A stretch of 61,559 nucleotides of DNA, taken from contig CAUJDF010000040.1 of the NCBI GenBank assembly GCA_963169045.1, positions 1 through 61,559 of the forward strand, given 5' to 3'. Positions 36,146-44,181 of the stretch are shown one piece after another (position 1 is the first letter of the stretch; each line of letters opens with the position of its first letter). The position numbers were made by a program, and so were the translations under genes. A model generated the notes under the pieces. The model had not been told where the DNA came from and did no database searches. It worked only from the letters and a program-made list of their open reading frames with translations. Source of the DNA: Myxococcota bacterium. Its GTDB lineage: Bacteria; Myxococcota_A; Bradymonadia; UBA7976; UBA1532.

Positions 36146-37345
36146 GTGAAGCTTCCGAGGCACTTCGTCGCCCACGCCGATGCGGACGCGACCGCGGCGA
36201 CGGGCGCGCCCCGCCACGCGGTCGACGCCTTCCGCCTCGGCGGGCCGCACCTCGCCGAGCGCGAGTGGTGCATCTTCGTCGACGACGACAACGGGCTCGG
36301 CGCGGTGCCCGACGACCGATGGCAGTCGCTCGCCGCCGACGTCCGCACGGAGCTGAGCCACGCCGAGCTGACCCGCGGCGGCCGACCGCGGCGGGTGACC
36401 GCCTCCGAGATCTACCTCTTCGATCTCCAGCTGCTCGAGCAGCCGCTGCAGACCCCCGGCGTCAACGACCCCGTCTATCTGTACGGCACGCTGTACGGGC
36501 CGCTGCCCGGGGACCGGGGCGTGCGCGGCCAGCTCACCGTCACGCGGGCCGACGTGCTCGCGGGCATCGTGCACGGGGTCGAGCACGCCTTCCGGTACGG
36601 CGCGGCGCGATGCTTCCACCTCGTCCTGCCCGGCGAGCGCGCGGAGGACCTTCTGCGCGGCTGCGGTCCGATCGTCGCGTACCCGCTGATGCCGGCGGAG
36701 CTGGCGCTGGCCGACGCGAGCAACGAGGCGGTCGTCGCCCAGCTCGCCTACGACCTGTTGAGCGCGTTGCAGGCCGACGTCCGGAAGGAGGGCGCAGCGT
36801 CGCCGCTGGCCTCGATGACGTTGCCGGTCCCCAGTCGATACGCCTTCGAGCAGGCGCTCGAGCTGCAGGGCTACGAGATCGACGGCGAAGTCGCCCGCAA
36901 GCGGGCGAACGGCGGCGTGATCGGCTCGCTGTTCGGGCGCCTCCTCGGGGACCGGGTCGAGCTGCCGCCCGAGGCCGACGTGCCCGGCTACGCCGAGCTC
37001 ATCCGCGAGGTGCTCGCGACGGTCCCCGGCTGGCCCGACGCTCGCGCCCGCGCGCTCGCGACATGCCTTGCCGGCAACGTCGCCCCGGCGCCCCTGCGGC
37101 CCGCCGCCACGCCGGCGCCGCGGCCCGCGCCTGCGCGTCCCGCGGCGCCCCCGCGCCCCGCGCCGCCCCCGTCGCGGGCGCAGGACTGGATGCAGGACTT
37201 TCTGCAGTCCCACCCGGGACCGACGCGCCTCACCTCGGCGCGCCGCCGCCCGGCGTGGATGGAAGACTTCGCGGCGCCGTCGTCGTCGTCGCGACCGGTC
37301 GAGGCCCAGGCCTCGAGACCCGATTGGATGAAAGACTTCGAGTAA
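36146..37345 (+). CDS. Cytosolic protein of unknown function with three WMxDF motifs in a disordered tail
   Basis: About 399 residues from GTG 36146. TTG 36110 would add an Arg-rich leader and has its AGGA too close, so the start is uncertain. There is no signal peptide. Residues 1-300 form an unrecognised alpha/beta domain (EWCIFVDDDNGLG, FDLQLLEQPLQTPGVND, VLAGIVHGVEHAFRYGAARCFHLVLPGE). A Pro/Ala-rich linker follows. The tail carries WMQDF, WMEDF and WMKDF with Trp at 348, 371 and 394, exactly 23 residues apart, the last at the very C-terminus. The next gene's ribosome site overlaps this stop (TAAGGAG). The repeated short acidic-aromatic motif looks like a multivalent docking site, possibly for the adjacent vWA proteins; this is a hypothesis. 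Confidence 0.75.
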   Translation: MKLPRHFVAHADADATAATGAPRHAVDAFRLGGPHLAEREWCIFVDDDNGLGAVPDDRWQSLAADVRTELSHAELTRGGRPRRVTASEIYLFDLQLLEQPLQTPGVNDPVYLYGTLYGPLPGDRGVRGQLTVTRADVLAGIVHGVEHAFRYGAARCFHLVLPGERAEDLLRGCGPIVAYPLMPAELALADASNEAVVAQLAYDLLSALQADVRKEGAASPLASMTLPVPSRYAFEQALELQGYEIDGEVARKRANGGVIGSLFGRLLGDRVELPPEADVPGYAELIREVLATVPGWPDARARALATCLAGNVAPAPLRPAATPAPRPAPARPAAPPRPAPPPSRAQDWMQDFLQSHPGPTRLTSARRRPAWMEDFAAPSSSSRPVEAQASRPDWMKDFE

Positions 37346-37356
37346 GGAGCGCACCG

Positions 37357-38325
37357 ATGTCGCACGAGCACGAGAGACCCGTCGAACCTTTCGCCGACCT
37401 GCACGTCGAGCACGGCCACGTGCGGGCGACCCTACTGCACGATCCCACGGTGGAGGGCCTCGACATGGCCATCTACATGGATGGCTCCGGCAGCATGAAG
37501 GACGAGTTCACCAATGAGGTGAAGGTGACGGGCGGCGGCTTCCTGGGCTGGCTGCTCGGCCGCGAGCGCAAGGAGGAGGTCCAGCCGAACCTGGTGGAGC
37601 CGCAGGTCCGCTGGATGCTCGAGTACCTGGCCACGAAGGACCGCAACGGCCTGCTGCGCGTGGCGTACTGGGCGTGCGGATCGGGCGGCGCCGGCGTCGA
37701 GGTCGTCGGTGAGCTGAAGGGCGTCGACGTCCAGTCCTACCGCTTCCCCGGGCCGAAGGAGTTCGGGAACAGCACGAACCTCAGGCCCGCGATGGAGGAC
37801 TACGTCCGCTACATCCGCCAGCAGGCCGCGAACGGCGCCCGGCAGGGGTGCGCCGTGTTCGTGACCGACGGGGCGCTGCACGACGCCGAGCAGGTGAAGG
37901 ACTACTCGCGCAAGATCGCGCGCGAGATCGCCGCCGGCACGCTGCCGCGCCTCAACTTCATCCTGGTGGGCGTCGGCGAAGGCGTGCAGGAGGAGCAGCT
38001 CGAGGAGATCTGCCACGAGGAGTATCCCGGCATCGGCCACCTGTGGTGCCATCGCATCGCCGAGGAGATCCGGCAGGTCAGCGAGCTCGTGGCGGTGCTC
38101 GTCGACGAGACGATGACCGTCGCCGCCGGCGGCACGATCTACGACGACCGCGGCAACGTCCTGAAGCGGTACGAGGCGCGGCTCCCCGCGGTGCTCGAGT
38201 TCGAGGTGCCCGAAGGGGCGCGCAGCTTCACGCTCGAGGTCAACGGCCAGCGCTACACGCAGCCGCTGCCCGAGGGCGAGGACCACGACGAAGACGAAGA
38301 CCACGAAGACGAAGACCACAACTGA
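37357..38325 (+). CDS. vWA-domain protein 1 with Asp/Glu/His tail
   Basis: About 322 residues, cytosolic; ATG with AAGGAG upstream. The vWA domain has a complete MIDAS: Asp42-x-Ser44-x-Ser46 in MDGSGSM, Thr140 in GNSTN, Asp171 in VTDGAL. A Cys/His cluster CHEEYPGIGHLWCH (219-232) is conserved in the next gene. The C-terminal part (TMTVAAGGTIYDDRG, then FTLEVNGQRY) is a small beta-sandwich. The tail alternates Asp, Glu and His (EDHDEDEDHEDEDHN). The N-terminal HEHE adds further His. The protein somewhat resembles vWA proteins of the TerF/TerY stress systems, but I cannot assign it there. It is 12 bases downstream of the WMxDF protein and 7 bases upstream of its paralogue. Confidence 0.85.
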   Translation: MSHEHERPVEPFADLHVEHGHVRATLLHDPTVEGLDMAIYMDGSGSMKDEFTNEVKVTGGGFLGWLLGRERKEEVQPNLVEPQVRWMLEYLATKDRNGLLRVAYWACGSGGAGVEVVGELKGVDVQSYRFPGPKEFGNSTNLRPAMEDYVRYIRQQAANGARQGCAVFVTDGALHDAEQVKDYSRKIAREIAAGTLPRLNFILVGVGEGVQEEQLEEICHEEYPGIGHLWCHRIAEEIRQVSELVAVLVDETMTVAAGGTIYDDRGNVLKRYEARLPAVLEFEVPEGARSFTLEVNGQRYTQPLPEGEDHDEDEDHEDEDHN

Positions 38326-38332
38326 GGCGCCG

Positions 38333-39307
38333 ATGTCCCACTCACACGAAGTCGTCGTGAAGCCCTTCTCGGACGTCCACGTCCGAGGCGGCCGCGTGCG
38401 GGCCACCCTCCTCCACGATCCGACGGTGGAGGGGCTCGACGTGGCCCTCTACATGGACGGGTCCGCCAGCATGGAGCCGGAGTACGGCCCGCGCGGCGTC
38501 CTCGCGAAGCTCGGCGGCGTGCGCAACAACGTCGAGCCGCAGATGCTGTGGATGCTCGAGTACCTCGCGACCAAGGATCGCAACGGGGTGCTGCGCGTGG
38601 CCTACTGGGCCACGGGCGACGGGGCGCAGATCGAGGTCGTGGGCGATCTCACGGGCGAGGACGCGAAGCGGTACAAGTTCCCCGGGCCGAAGTTCTACGG
38701 CAAGGGGACGATCATGCTGCCCGTCCTCCGCGACTTCGTGGCCTACATCCGCGACGCCGCGGCGCGCGGCGCCCGGCGCGGTCTCGCCGTCGTGATCACC
38801 GACAGCCAGCTGTACGACGGCGAGGATGTGCGCGCCTACTCGGCCCAGGTGGCGAAGGAGATCGCCGCCGGGCGCCTGCCGCCGATCAACTTCGTCTTCG
38901 TCGGCGTCGGCAGCCAGGTCGACGAGGAGCAGATGGAGGCCATCTGTCACGACGAGTATCCCGGCGTCGGACATCTGTGGTGCCATCGCGTCGCGGAGCG
39001 CATGGAAGAGATGGCGGAGCTCGTGGCGGTGCTGGTCGACGAGACCATGACCGTCGCGGCGGGCGGGACGATCTACGACGACCGCGGGGCGGTGCTGAAG
39101 CGGTACGAGGCGCGGCTGCCGGCGGTGCTCGAGTTCGACGTGCCGGCCGGGTGCACGTCGTTCACGCTCGAGGTCGCCGGTGAGCGGTACGTGCAGCCCC
39201 TGCCGAGCGAGGACGATCACGACGACGACGACGACGACCACGACGAACGGGCCGCCGCGCCGGTGGAGCCGGCGCCGACGGGTGGTCGTCACCGGCATCG
39301 GCACTGA
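38333..39307 (+). CDS. vWA-domain protein 2 with Asp-rich and His/Arg tail
   Basis: About 324 residues, clearly a paralogue of the previous gene product: the same opening (RATLLHDPTVEGLD), MIDAS (MDGSASM, GKGTIM, ITDSQL), Cys/His cluster CHDEYPGVGHLWCH, and TVAAGGTIYDDRG. It lacks the paralogue's insert around residues 52-72. The tail differs: an Asp run with His (EDDHDDDDDDHDE), a Pro/Ala linker, then a terminal HRHRH. The two genes arose by tandem duplication, and conservation is highest around the MIDAS and the Cys/His cluster. The stop is 2 bases before the metal ATPase start, so translation is probably coupled. A metal-binding or metal-sensing adaptor role is inferred from the tails and the neighbours. 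Confidence 0.85.
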   Translation: MSHSHEVVVKPFSDVHVRGGRVRATLLHDPTVEGLDVALYMDGSASMEPEYGPRGVLAKLGGVRNNVEPQMLWMLEYLATKDRNGVLRVAYWATGDGAQIEVVGDLTGEDAKRYKFPGPKFYGKGTIMLPVLRDFVAYIRDAAARGARRGLAVVITDSQLYDGEDVRAYSAQVAKEIAAGRLPPINFVFVGVGSQVDEEQMEAICHDEYPGVGHLWCHRVAERMEEMAELVAVLVDETMTVAAGGTIYDDRGAVLKRYEARLPAVLEFDVPAGCTSFTLEVAGERYVQPLPSEDDHDDDDDDHDERAAAPVEPAPTGGRHRHRH

Positions 39308-39309
39308 CC

Positions 39310-41913
39310 GTGGCGGATCAGGACGAAAAGGCGCCGGTGTTTCGGCCGGTGGTCGGTGGGGGCGGATTGTTGCGGCCGGTGCATGTGCATGGGCCGGGGT
39401 GCGGGCACGACCACGGGCACGACCACGACCACGGGCCCGAGCACGACCACGCCCACGGGCCCGGGTGCGACCACGACCACGACCACGGCTCGCACGCGGA
39501 GGCGCGGCCGCCGGGCCGACGGGCGGCCGAGGAAGGGGGCGCGGCGGTCCAGCTCGAGGTGCGCGCGCTGCTGCCGGGCGAGACGGACGAAGTCGGGCGG
39601 TTCGAGCGGCTGAAGCGCGAGCTCGAGCACGTGCCGGGCGTGGTGAAGGCGCATCTGCGGCGCGACGACGGCGTGCTCGAGGTGTGCATCCACCACGACG
39701 CGACCGCGATCGGGTTCGACGCGCTGGTCGCGGCGGCGCGCACGGCGGGGGCACGCGTCGCGAAGCGGTATCTGACGAAGACGTGGTTCGTGCGCGGCAT
39801 GGACACGCCGCGCTGCGCCGAGGTGATCGAGCACTCGTTGATGCGCTTGAAGGGCGTGCTGTCCGCCGACATCGCTTACGCCGCCGAGCGGCTCGTGGTC
39901 GAGTGGGATCGCGAGGCCACGGGCGAGCGCGAGATCGATCGGCGGCTGCGCGCCCTCGGCTACGAGCTCGAGGACACCGAGCCGGGGCACGCGTGCTCGC
40001 ACCACCACCACGCCGGCGGTCTGGCGCCGCTGCTGGCGATGCCGCTCTCGGTCGTGTCCGGTCTGCTGCTGGTCGCCGGGTTCGTCCTCGAGAAGGTGGG
40101 CGTCGGCGGCGTGGTGCCGACGGTGTGTTACGCGGCCTCGCTCGTCACGGGCGGGTTCTTCGCGACGCGCGACGCCATCGGCGCGGTCCGGCAGTTCCGC
40201 TTCGACATCGAGACGCTGATGGTGCTGGCGGCGGTCGGGGCCGCCGCGCTCGGGAACTGGTTCGAGGGCGCGTTCCTCCTCTTCCTGTTCAGCCTCGGCC
40301 ACGCGCTCGAGCACCGGGCGATGGACCGCGCCCGCCGCGCGGTGGAGGCGCTCGGCAAGCTGCGGCCGTCGAACGCGCGCGTCCGCCGCGGCAACGAGGT
40401 CGTCGAGGTCCCGGTCGGGCAGGTGCGGCGCGGCGACGTCATCGTCGTGCGGCCGGGCGATCGGCTCCCGCTCGACGGCACCGTGCGCGACGGGCGTTCG
40501 ACCATCGACCAGGCGGCGATCACGGGCGAGTCGGTGCCGGTCGCGCGCGGCCCCGGCGAAGAGGTCTACGCGGGCACGATCAACGTCGACGGCGCCCTCG
40601 AGATCGAGGTGACGCGGCTGGCGAACGAGTCGACGCTCGCCCGCGTCGTCGACCTCGTCGCGAGCGCCGAGGCCCGCAAGAGCCGCACACAGCTGTTCGC
40701 GCGCCGCGTCGAGCGCACGTTCGTGCCGATCATCCTCGTCGGCGCCCCGGTCGTGGCCGGGGTCCTGCTGCTCCTCGGCTCCACGGTCGACGAGGCGGTG
40801 CTCCGGGCGCTGTCGCTCCTCGTCGCCGCGTCGCCGTGCGCCCTCGCCATCTCCACGCCGTCCGCCGTGCTCTCGGCCGTCGCTCGCGCGGCGCGCGGCG
40901 GCGTGCTGATGAAGGGTGGCGCCCACCTCGAGGCCCTCGGCCAGGCCCGCGTCATCGCCTTCGACAAGACGGGGACGCTCACGGTCGGCAAGCCGCGCGT
41001 CGTCACCGTCTCGCCCGCGCCGGGGGTCGCCGAGGAGCGCATCCTGGCGGTCGCCGCCGGCGCCGAGACGCTCAGCGCGCACCCGATCGCCGCGGCCGTC
41101 GTGGAGGCGGCGAAGGGGCGCGGCGTCGACCCGCTCCCGGCGAGCGACATGGAGGCGGTGCACGGCAAGGGCCTGCGCGCGGTCGTCGGCGGCGAGCCCG
41201 TCGCCATCGGGAGCCTCGACCTCTTCGAGGGCGACGTGCCCGAGGGGCTGCGCGCCGACGTCGCGCGCCTGCAGGCCGCGGGGCAGACGACGATGCTCGT
41301 GCGGCACGGCGCGGCCTTCCTCGGCGTGCTCGGGGTGGCCGACACGGCGCGCCCGGAGGCGCCCACGGCGATGCGTGCCCTGCGCGGCCTGGGCATCGAG
41401 AAGACGCTCATGCTCTCCGGCGACAACGCCATCGTCGCGCGCGCGGTGGCCGGTCAGCTCGGCATCGACGACGTGCGCGCGCCGCTGATGCCCGAGGGCA
41501 AGGTGCACGAGCTGCGGACGCTCGCGCGCGACGCGGGGGTGGCGATGGTCGGCGACGGCGTGAACGACGCCCCGGCGCTGGCCGCGGCGAGCGTCGGCGT
41601 CGCCATGGGCGGCGCCGGCTCCGACGTGGCCCTCGAGACGGCGGATGTCGTCCTGATGGGCGACGACCTGCGCTCGCTGCCGTTCGCGGTGTCGCTCGCG
41701 CGCGCCTCGAACGCCGTGGTCCGGCAGAACCTGATGATCGCGCTCGGCGTGAGCGGCGTGCTCATCGTGGCCTCGCTCTTCGGCTGGGTGCGCATCGCCG
41801 AGGCGGTCGTGCTCCACGAGGGCAGCACGCTGCTCGTCGTGTTCAACGGCCTTCGGCTGCTGGCGTTCCGGGCGCCCGACCTCGGCGGCGCGTCGCCGGT
41901 GCGCGGAGATTGA
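39310..41913 (+). CDS. P1B-type heavy-metal-transporting ATPase with His/Asp-rich N-terminus
   Basis: About 867 residues. Residues 25-62 are a His/Asp/Gly tract (HDHGHDHDH and similar). Two HMA-like modules follow but both are degenerate: the first has no Cys pair, and the second has GMDTPRC instead of GMDCxxC. HHHH occurs near 231. The pump core is intact: ITGES (actuator), SPC at 508-510 in the membrane ion site, DKTGT with phosphorylated Asp552, GDGVNDAPAL, and HEGST in the last membrane helices. SPC plus an HEGxT helix points to the P1B-4 subgroup (Co, Zn or Fe) rather than CPC-type Cu or Zn/Cd pumps. It should export metal across the inner membrane. GTG start without a ribosome site, two bases after vWA protein 2. 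Confidence 0.92.
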   Translation: MADQDEKAPVFRPVVGGGGLLRPVHVHGPGCGHDHGHDHDHGPEHDHAHGPGCDHDHDHGSHAEARPPGRRAAEEGGAAVQLEVRALLPGETDEVGRFERLKRELEHVPGVVKAHLRRDDGVLEVCIHHDATAIGFDALVAAARTAGARVAKRYLTKTWFVRGMDTPRCAEVIEHSLMRLKGVLSADIAYAAERLVVEWDREATGEREIDRRLRALGYELEDTEPGHACSHHHHAGGLAPLLAMPLSVVSGLLLVAGFVLEKVGVGGVVPTVCYAASLVTGGFFATRDAIGAVRQFRFDIETLMVLAAVGAAALGNWFEGAFLLFLFSLGHALEHRAMDRARRAVEALGKLRPSNARVRRGNEVVEVPVGQVRRGDVIVVRPGDRLPLDGTVRDGRSTIDQAAITGESVPVARGPGEEVYAGTINVDGALEIEVTRLANESTLARVVDLVASAEARKSRTQLFARRVERTFVPIILVGAPVVAGVLLLLGSTVDEAVLRALSLLVAASPCALAISTPSAVLSAVARAARGGVLMKGGAHLEALGQARVIAFDKTGTLTVGKPRVVTVSPAPGVAEERILAVAAGAETLSAHPIAAAVVEAAKGRGVDPLPASDMEAVHGKGLRAVVGGEPVAIGSLDLFEGDVPEGLRADVARLQAAGQTTMLVRHGAAFLGVLGVADTARPEAPTAMRALRGLGIEKTLMLSGDNAIVARAVAGQLGIDDVRAPLMPEGKVHELRTLARDAGVAMVGDGVNDAPALAAASVGVAMGGAGSDVALETADVVLMGDDLRSLPFAVSLARASNAVVRQNLMIALGVSGVLIVASLFGWVRIAEAVVLHEGSTLLVVFNGLRLLAFRAPDLGGASPVRGD

Positions 41914-41938
41914 CTCCACCGGCGGACGGTCCTATAGC
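41910..41938 (+). promoter_or_regulatory. Sigma-70-type promoter for the metal-uptake operon
   Basis: TTGACT (41910-41915, overlapping the ATPase stop codon), a 17-base spacer and TATAGC (41933-41938) form a good -35/-10 pair, rare in this GC-rich window. The predicted start is about 25 bases before ATG 41970. No clear Zur- or Fur-type AT-rich palindrome is visible around it. Confidence 0.6.
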
Positions 41939-41969
41939 GCCTCTGTTCTCCAACGAGCACGGACGTCCC

Positions 41970-43262
41970 ATGCGAGTCGTCGCCGGAGTCGCGATCCTGG
42001 TCCTCACGAGCTTCGCTCCGGCAGGCGCCCAGGTGCCCGCGGCCGGGTCCGAGCCCGAGGCGTCGACGCCCACGCCGGCCGAGGCCGAGGCGCCGGCCGG
42101 CGCCGAGACACCGACCGCCGCGTCCCCTTCGGACGCGGCGACCCCGCCGGCGGAGACGCCCGCCGGCTCGGACACCCTGGACGCGCTCGACGACGTGCTG
42201 ACCGAGCCGCTCGTCGAGAACCAGCCGGCCACCTCGGCGGCGGCCACCTCCAGCGCGCTCAACCCGCGCATCAGCCTCGTGGGCACCTTCGCCGGGGCCT
42301 ATGTGGACGGGACGCCGACCGGCGCCGGCGGCCACGAGCCGGTGGAGTCGGGGCTCCTGCAGCAAGAGGCCGAGCTGGCGATCCAGGCGCCGGTGGATCC
42401 GTACTTCAACGCCGAGGCCTACCTCGCCTTCCACCAGGACGGCGTCGAGATCGAGGAGGCCTTCGTCCGCACCACGGCGCTCCCGGTCGTGTCGCTGCAG
42501 GGCGGCATCTTCCGCAGCCAGTTCGGGCGCCACAACCGCCGGCACCTCGACAGCTGGCGTTTCGTCGACCAGCCGATCATCGCCCGACAGGTGCTCGGCG
42601 CCGAGGGCCTCTCCGTGCCCGGCGCCGCGCTCGACTTCCTGGCGCCGTTCGGGCCCTCGCTGCGCCTCCGGCTCGAGGTGCTCGACGTCGGCGAGGCGCA
42701 CGCCCACGGCGCCGAAGAGGAAGTAGAGGAGGCCGGGGACGATCACGACGCCGAAGCCGGCGCCGACCACGGCTTCGAAGATCGCATGACGGTCATGTTC
42801 CGCCCCGAGCTCGGGTTCGGACTGGGTCCGGCGACCTCGCTCCTGATCGGGGCGAGCGGGCTCGTCCGGCCGCTGGCCGACGAAGAGGTCTACGTCGTCG
42901 GCGGAGACGTCTATCTGCGCTACCTGCCCGCCGAGTCCGGCTACTTCGCGATCGCCTGGCAGACGGAGTACATGGCGCAGATCGACGAGGACGCGACGTC
43001 GGGCGGGCTCTACTCGGAGCTGGCCTTCCGGCTCACCCAGCGGTTCGAGCTCGCGGGGCGCTTCGACCTGGTCGGCCTGCCCGAGGGGGAGCTGCCCAAG
43101 GAGATCGGCGGCGCGCTGGCCCCGGCGTTCCTGCCGACGGAGTTCTCCCGCATCCGGCTGCAGGCCGGGGCCGCGAAGCGTGAGGACAGCGACGATCCGG
43201 TCCTGACCGCGATGCTCCAGGTCCAGTTCAACATCGGGCCCCACGGCGGCCACCAGTTCTAG
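41970..43262 (+). CDS. Outer-membrane protein of a zinc-uptake locus
   Basis: About 430 residues. The signal peptide (cleavage after PAGAQ) is followed by a Pro/Ala/Thr/Glu-rich extension to about residue 90, which contains DALDDVLTEPL. A beta-barrel then starts with NPRISLVGTFAGAY and includes EEAFVRTTALP, GGIFRSQFGRHNRRHL and WRFVDQP. These segments resemble outer-membrane proteins found beside ZnuABC loci in proteobacteria. A loop near 245-270 is His/Glu/Asp-rich (HAHGAEEEVEEAGDDHD). The C-terminus ends in His and Phe. No TonB box is obvious. It probably lets metal or metal chelates across the outer membrane. It is the first gene after a dedicated promoter, 16 bases before the znuA-like gene. 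Confidence 0.8.
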   Translation: MRVVAGVAILVLTSFAPAGAQVPAAGSEPEASTPTPAEAEAPAGAETPTAASPSDAATPPAETPAGSDTLDALDDVLTEPLVENQPATSAAATSSALNPRISLVGTFAGAYVDGTPTGAGGHEPVESGLLQQEAELAIQAPVDPYFNAEAYLAFHQDGVEIEEAFVRTTALPVVSLQGGIFRSQFGRHNRRHLDSWRFVDQPIIARQVLGAEGLSVPGAALDFLAPFGPSLRLRLEVLDVGEAHAHGAEEEVEEAGDDHDAEAGADHGFEDRMTVMFRPELGFGLGPATSLLIGASGLVRPLADEEVYVVGGDVYLRYLPAESGYFAIAWQTEYMAQIDEDATSGGLYSELAFRLTQRFELAGRFDLVGLPEGELPKEIGGALAPAFLPTEFSRIRLQAGAAKREDSDDPVLTAMLQVQFNIGPHGGHQF

Positions 43263-43278
43263 TCTCGAAGGAGCTCCC

Positions 43279-44181
43279 ATGCCGCGCGCACTGCTCTTGT
43301 CGCTGCTCCTGGCCGCGCTGGTCGCGCCGGCGGCCCAGGCGAAGCTGAGGGTCGTCTCGACGACGGAGACGATGGGCGCGCTCGCCAAGGAGGTCGGCGG
43401 CGATCGCGTCGACGTCCTGTCGCTGACGCGGGGCACCCAGGATCCGCACCGGCTGGAGCCGCGGCCCGAGCTCCTCGTCGAGCTGGCGCGGGCCGACGCG
43501 CTGGTCTCCGTGGGCCTCGAGCTCGAGATCGGCTGGCTCCCCCGCCTGATCGAGGGCGCCAACAATCCGGCCATCCGGCCCGGCGCGCCCGGCAACATCG
43601 ACACCTCGAGCTTCGTGGTCATCAAGGAGAAGCCGACGGGCCCGGTCGACCGCTCGCAGGGCGACGTGCACCCGCTCGGCAACCCGCACCACTGGCTCGA
43701 TCCGGTGAACGCGGCGCGCATCGCCAAGGGGCTCGCGGCGCGGCTGGCGGCGCTCGACCCCGAGGGCAAGGCCACCTACGAGGCCGGCTTCAAGGCCTTC
43801 GCCGGCCGTCTCAAGGCCCGCATCCCGGTCTGGGAGGCCGCGGCGGCCCCGATGAAGGGCAAGCCGGTCGTCGGTTATCACCGCTCCTGGACGTATCTGT
43901 TCGAGTGGCTGGGCCTCGTCCCGATGGGCTACGTCGAGCCCAAGCCGGGCGTGCCGCCGTCCCCGTCCCACATCGCGGGGCTGATCAACGAGATGAAGAA
44001 CCGCGGCTGCACGCTGGTGCTGGTCGAGCCGTACTTCGAGGGCAGCACGGTCCGCGAGGTCGCCAGCGGCGCCGGCGCCCGGCTGGCGGCGGTACCGCAG
44101 TCGGTGGGCGGAGCGCCCGGCGCGACCGGCTACATCGAGCTGATGGACGTCGTCATCGGCATCGTCGCGGGGACCCGGTGA
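43279..44181 (+). CDS. znuA: Metal ABC transporter substrate-binding protein (ZnuA-like)
   Basis: About 300 residues; AAGGAG lies just before the ATG; the signal peptide cleaves after PAAQA. It is a cluster-9 metal-binding protein: VVSTTETMGALAKEVGG, TQDPHRLEP (ligand His57), GDVHPLGNPHHWLDP (His137/138), VVGYHRSWTYLFEWLGL (third His) and LVEPYFEG. The long His-rich loop typical of enterobacterial ZnuA is absent; only DRSQGDVHP stands in its place. Zn or Mn specificity cannot be decided from sequence, though the locus suggests Zn or a similar divalent metal. It overlaps the ATPase-subunit gene by GTGA, so it is tightly coupled. Confidence 0.9.
   Translation: MPRALLLSLLLAALVAPAAQAKLRVVSTTETMGALAKEVGGDRVDVLSLTRGTQDPHRLEPRPELLVELARADALVSVGLELEIGWLPRLIEGANNPAIRPGAPGNIDTSSFVVIKEKPTGPVDRSQGDVHPLGNPHHWLDPVNAARIAKGLAARLAALDPEGKATYEAGFKAFAGRLKARIPVWEAAAAPMKGKPVVGYHRSWTYLFEWLGLVPMGYVEPKPGVPPSPSHIAGLINEMKNRGCTLVLVEPYFEGSTVREVASGAGARLAAVPQSVGGAPGATGYIELMDVVIGIVAGTR

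Noticed and set aside
41914-41969. Zur or Fur box before the uptake operon
   Set aside because: No AT-rich palindrome resembling known Zur or Fur sites is visible; only the -35/-10 pair is supported.
43279-44181. Reading HPLGNPHHW as the ZnuA His-rich loop
   Set aside because: These are normal metal-ligand and framework residues; the long His-rich loop of classical ZnuA is absent.
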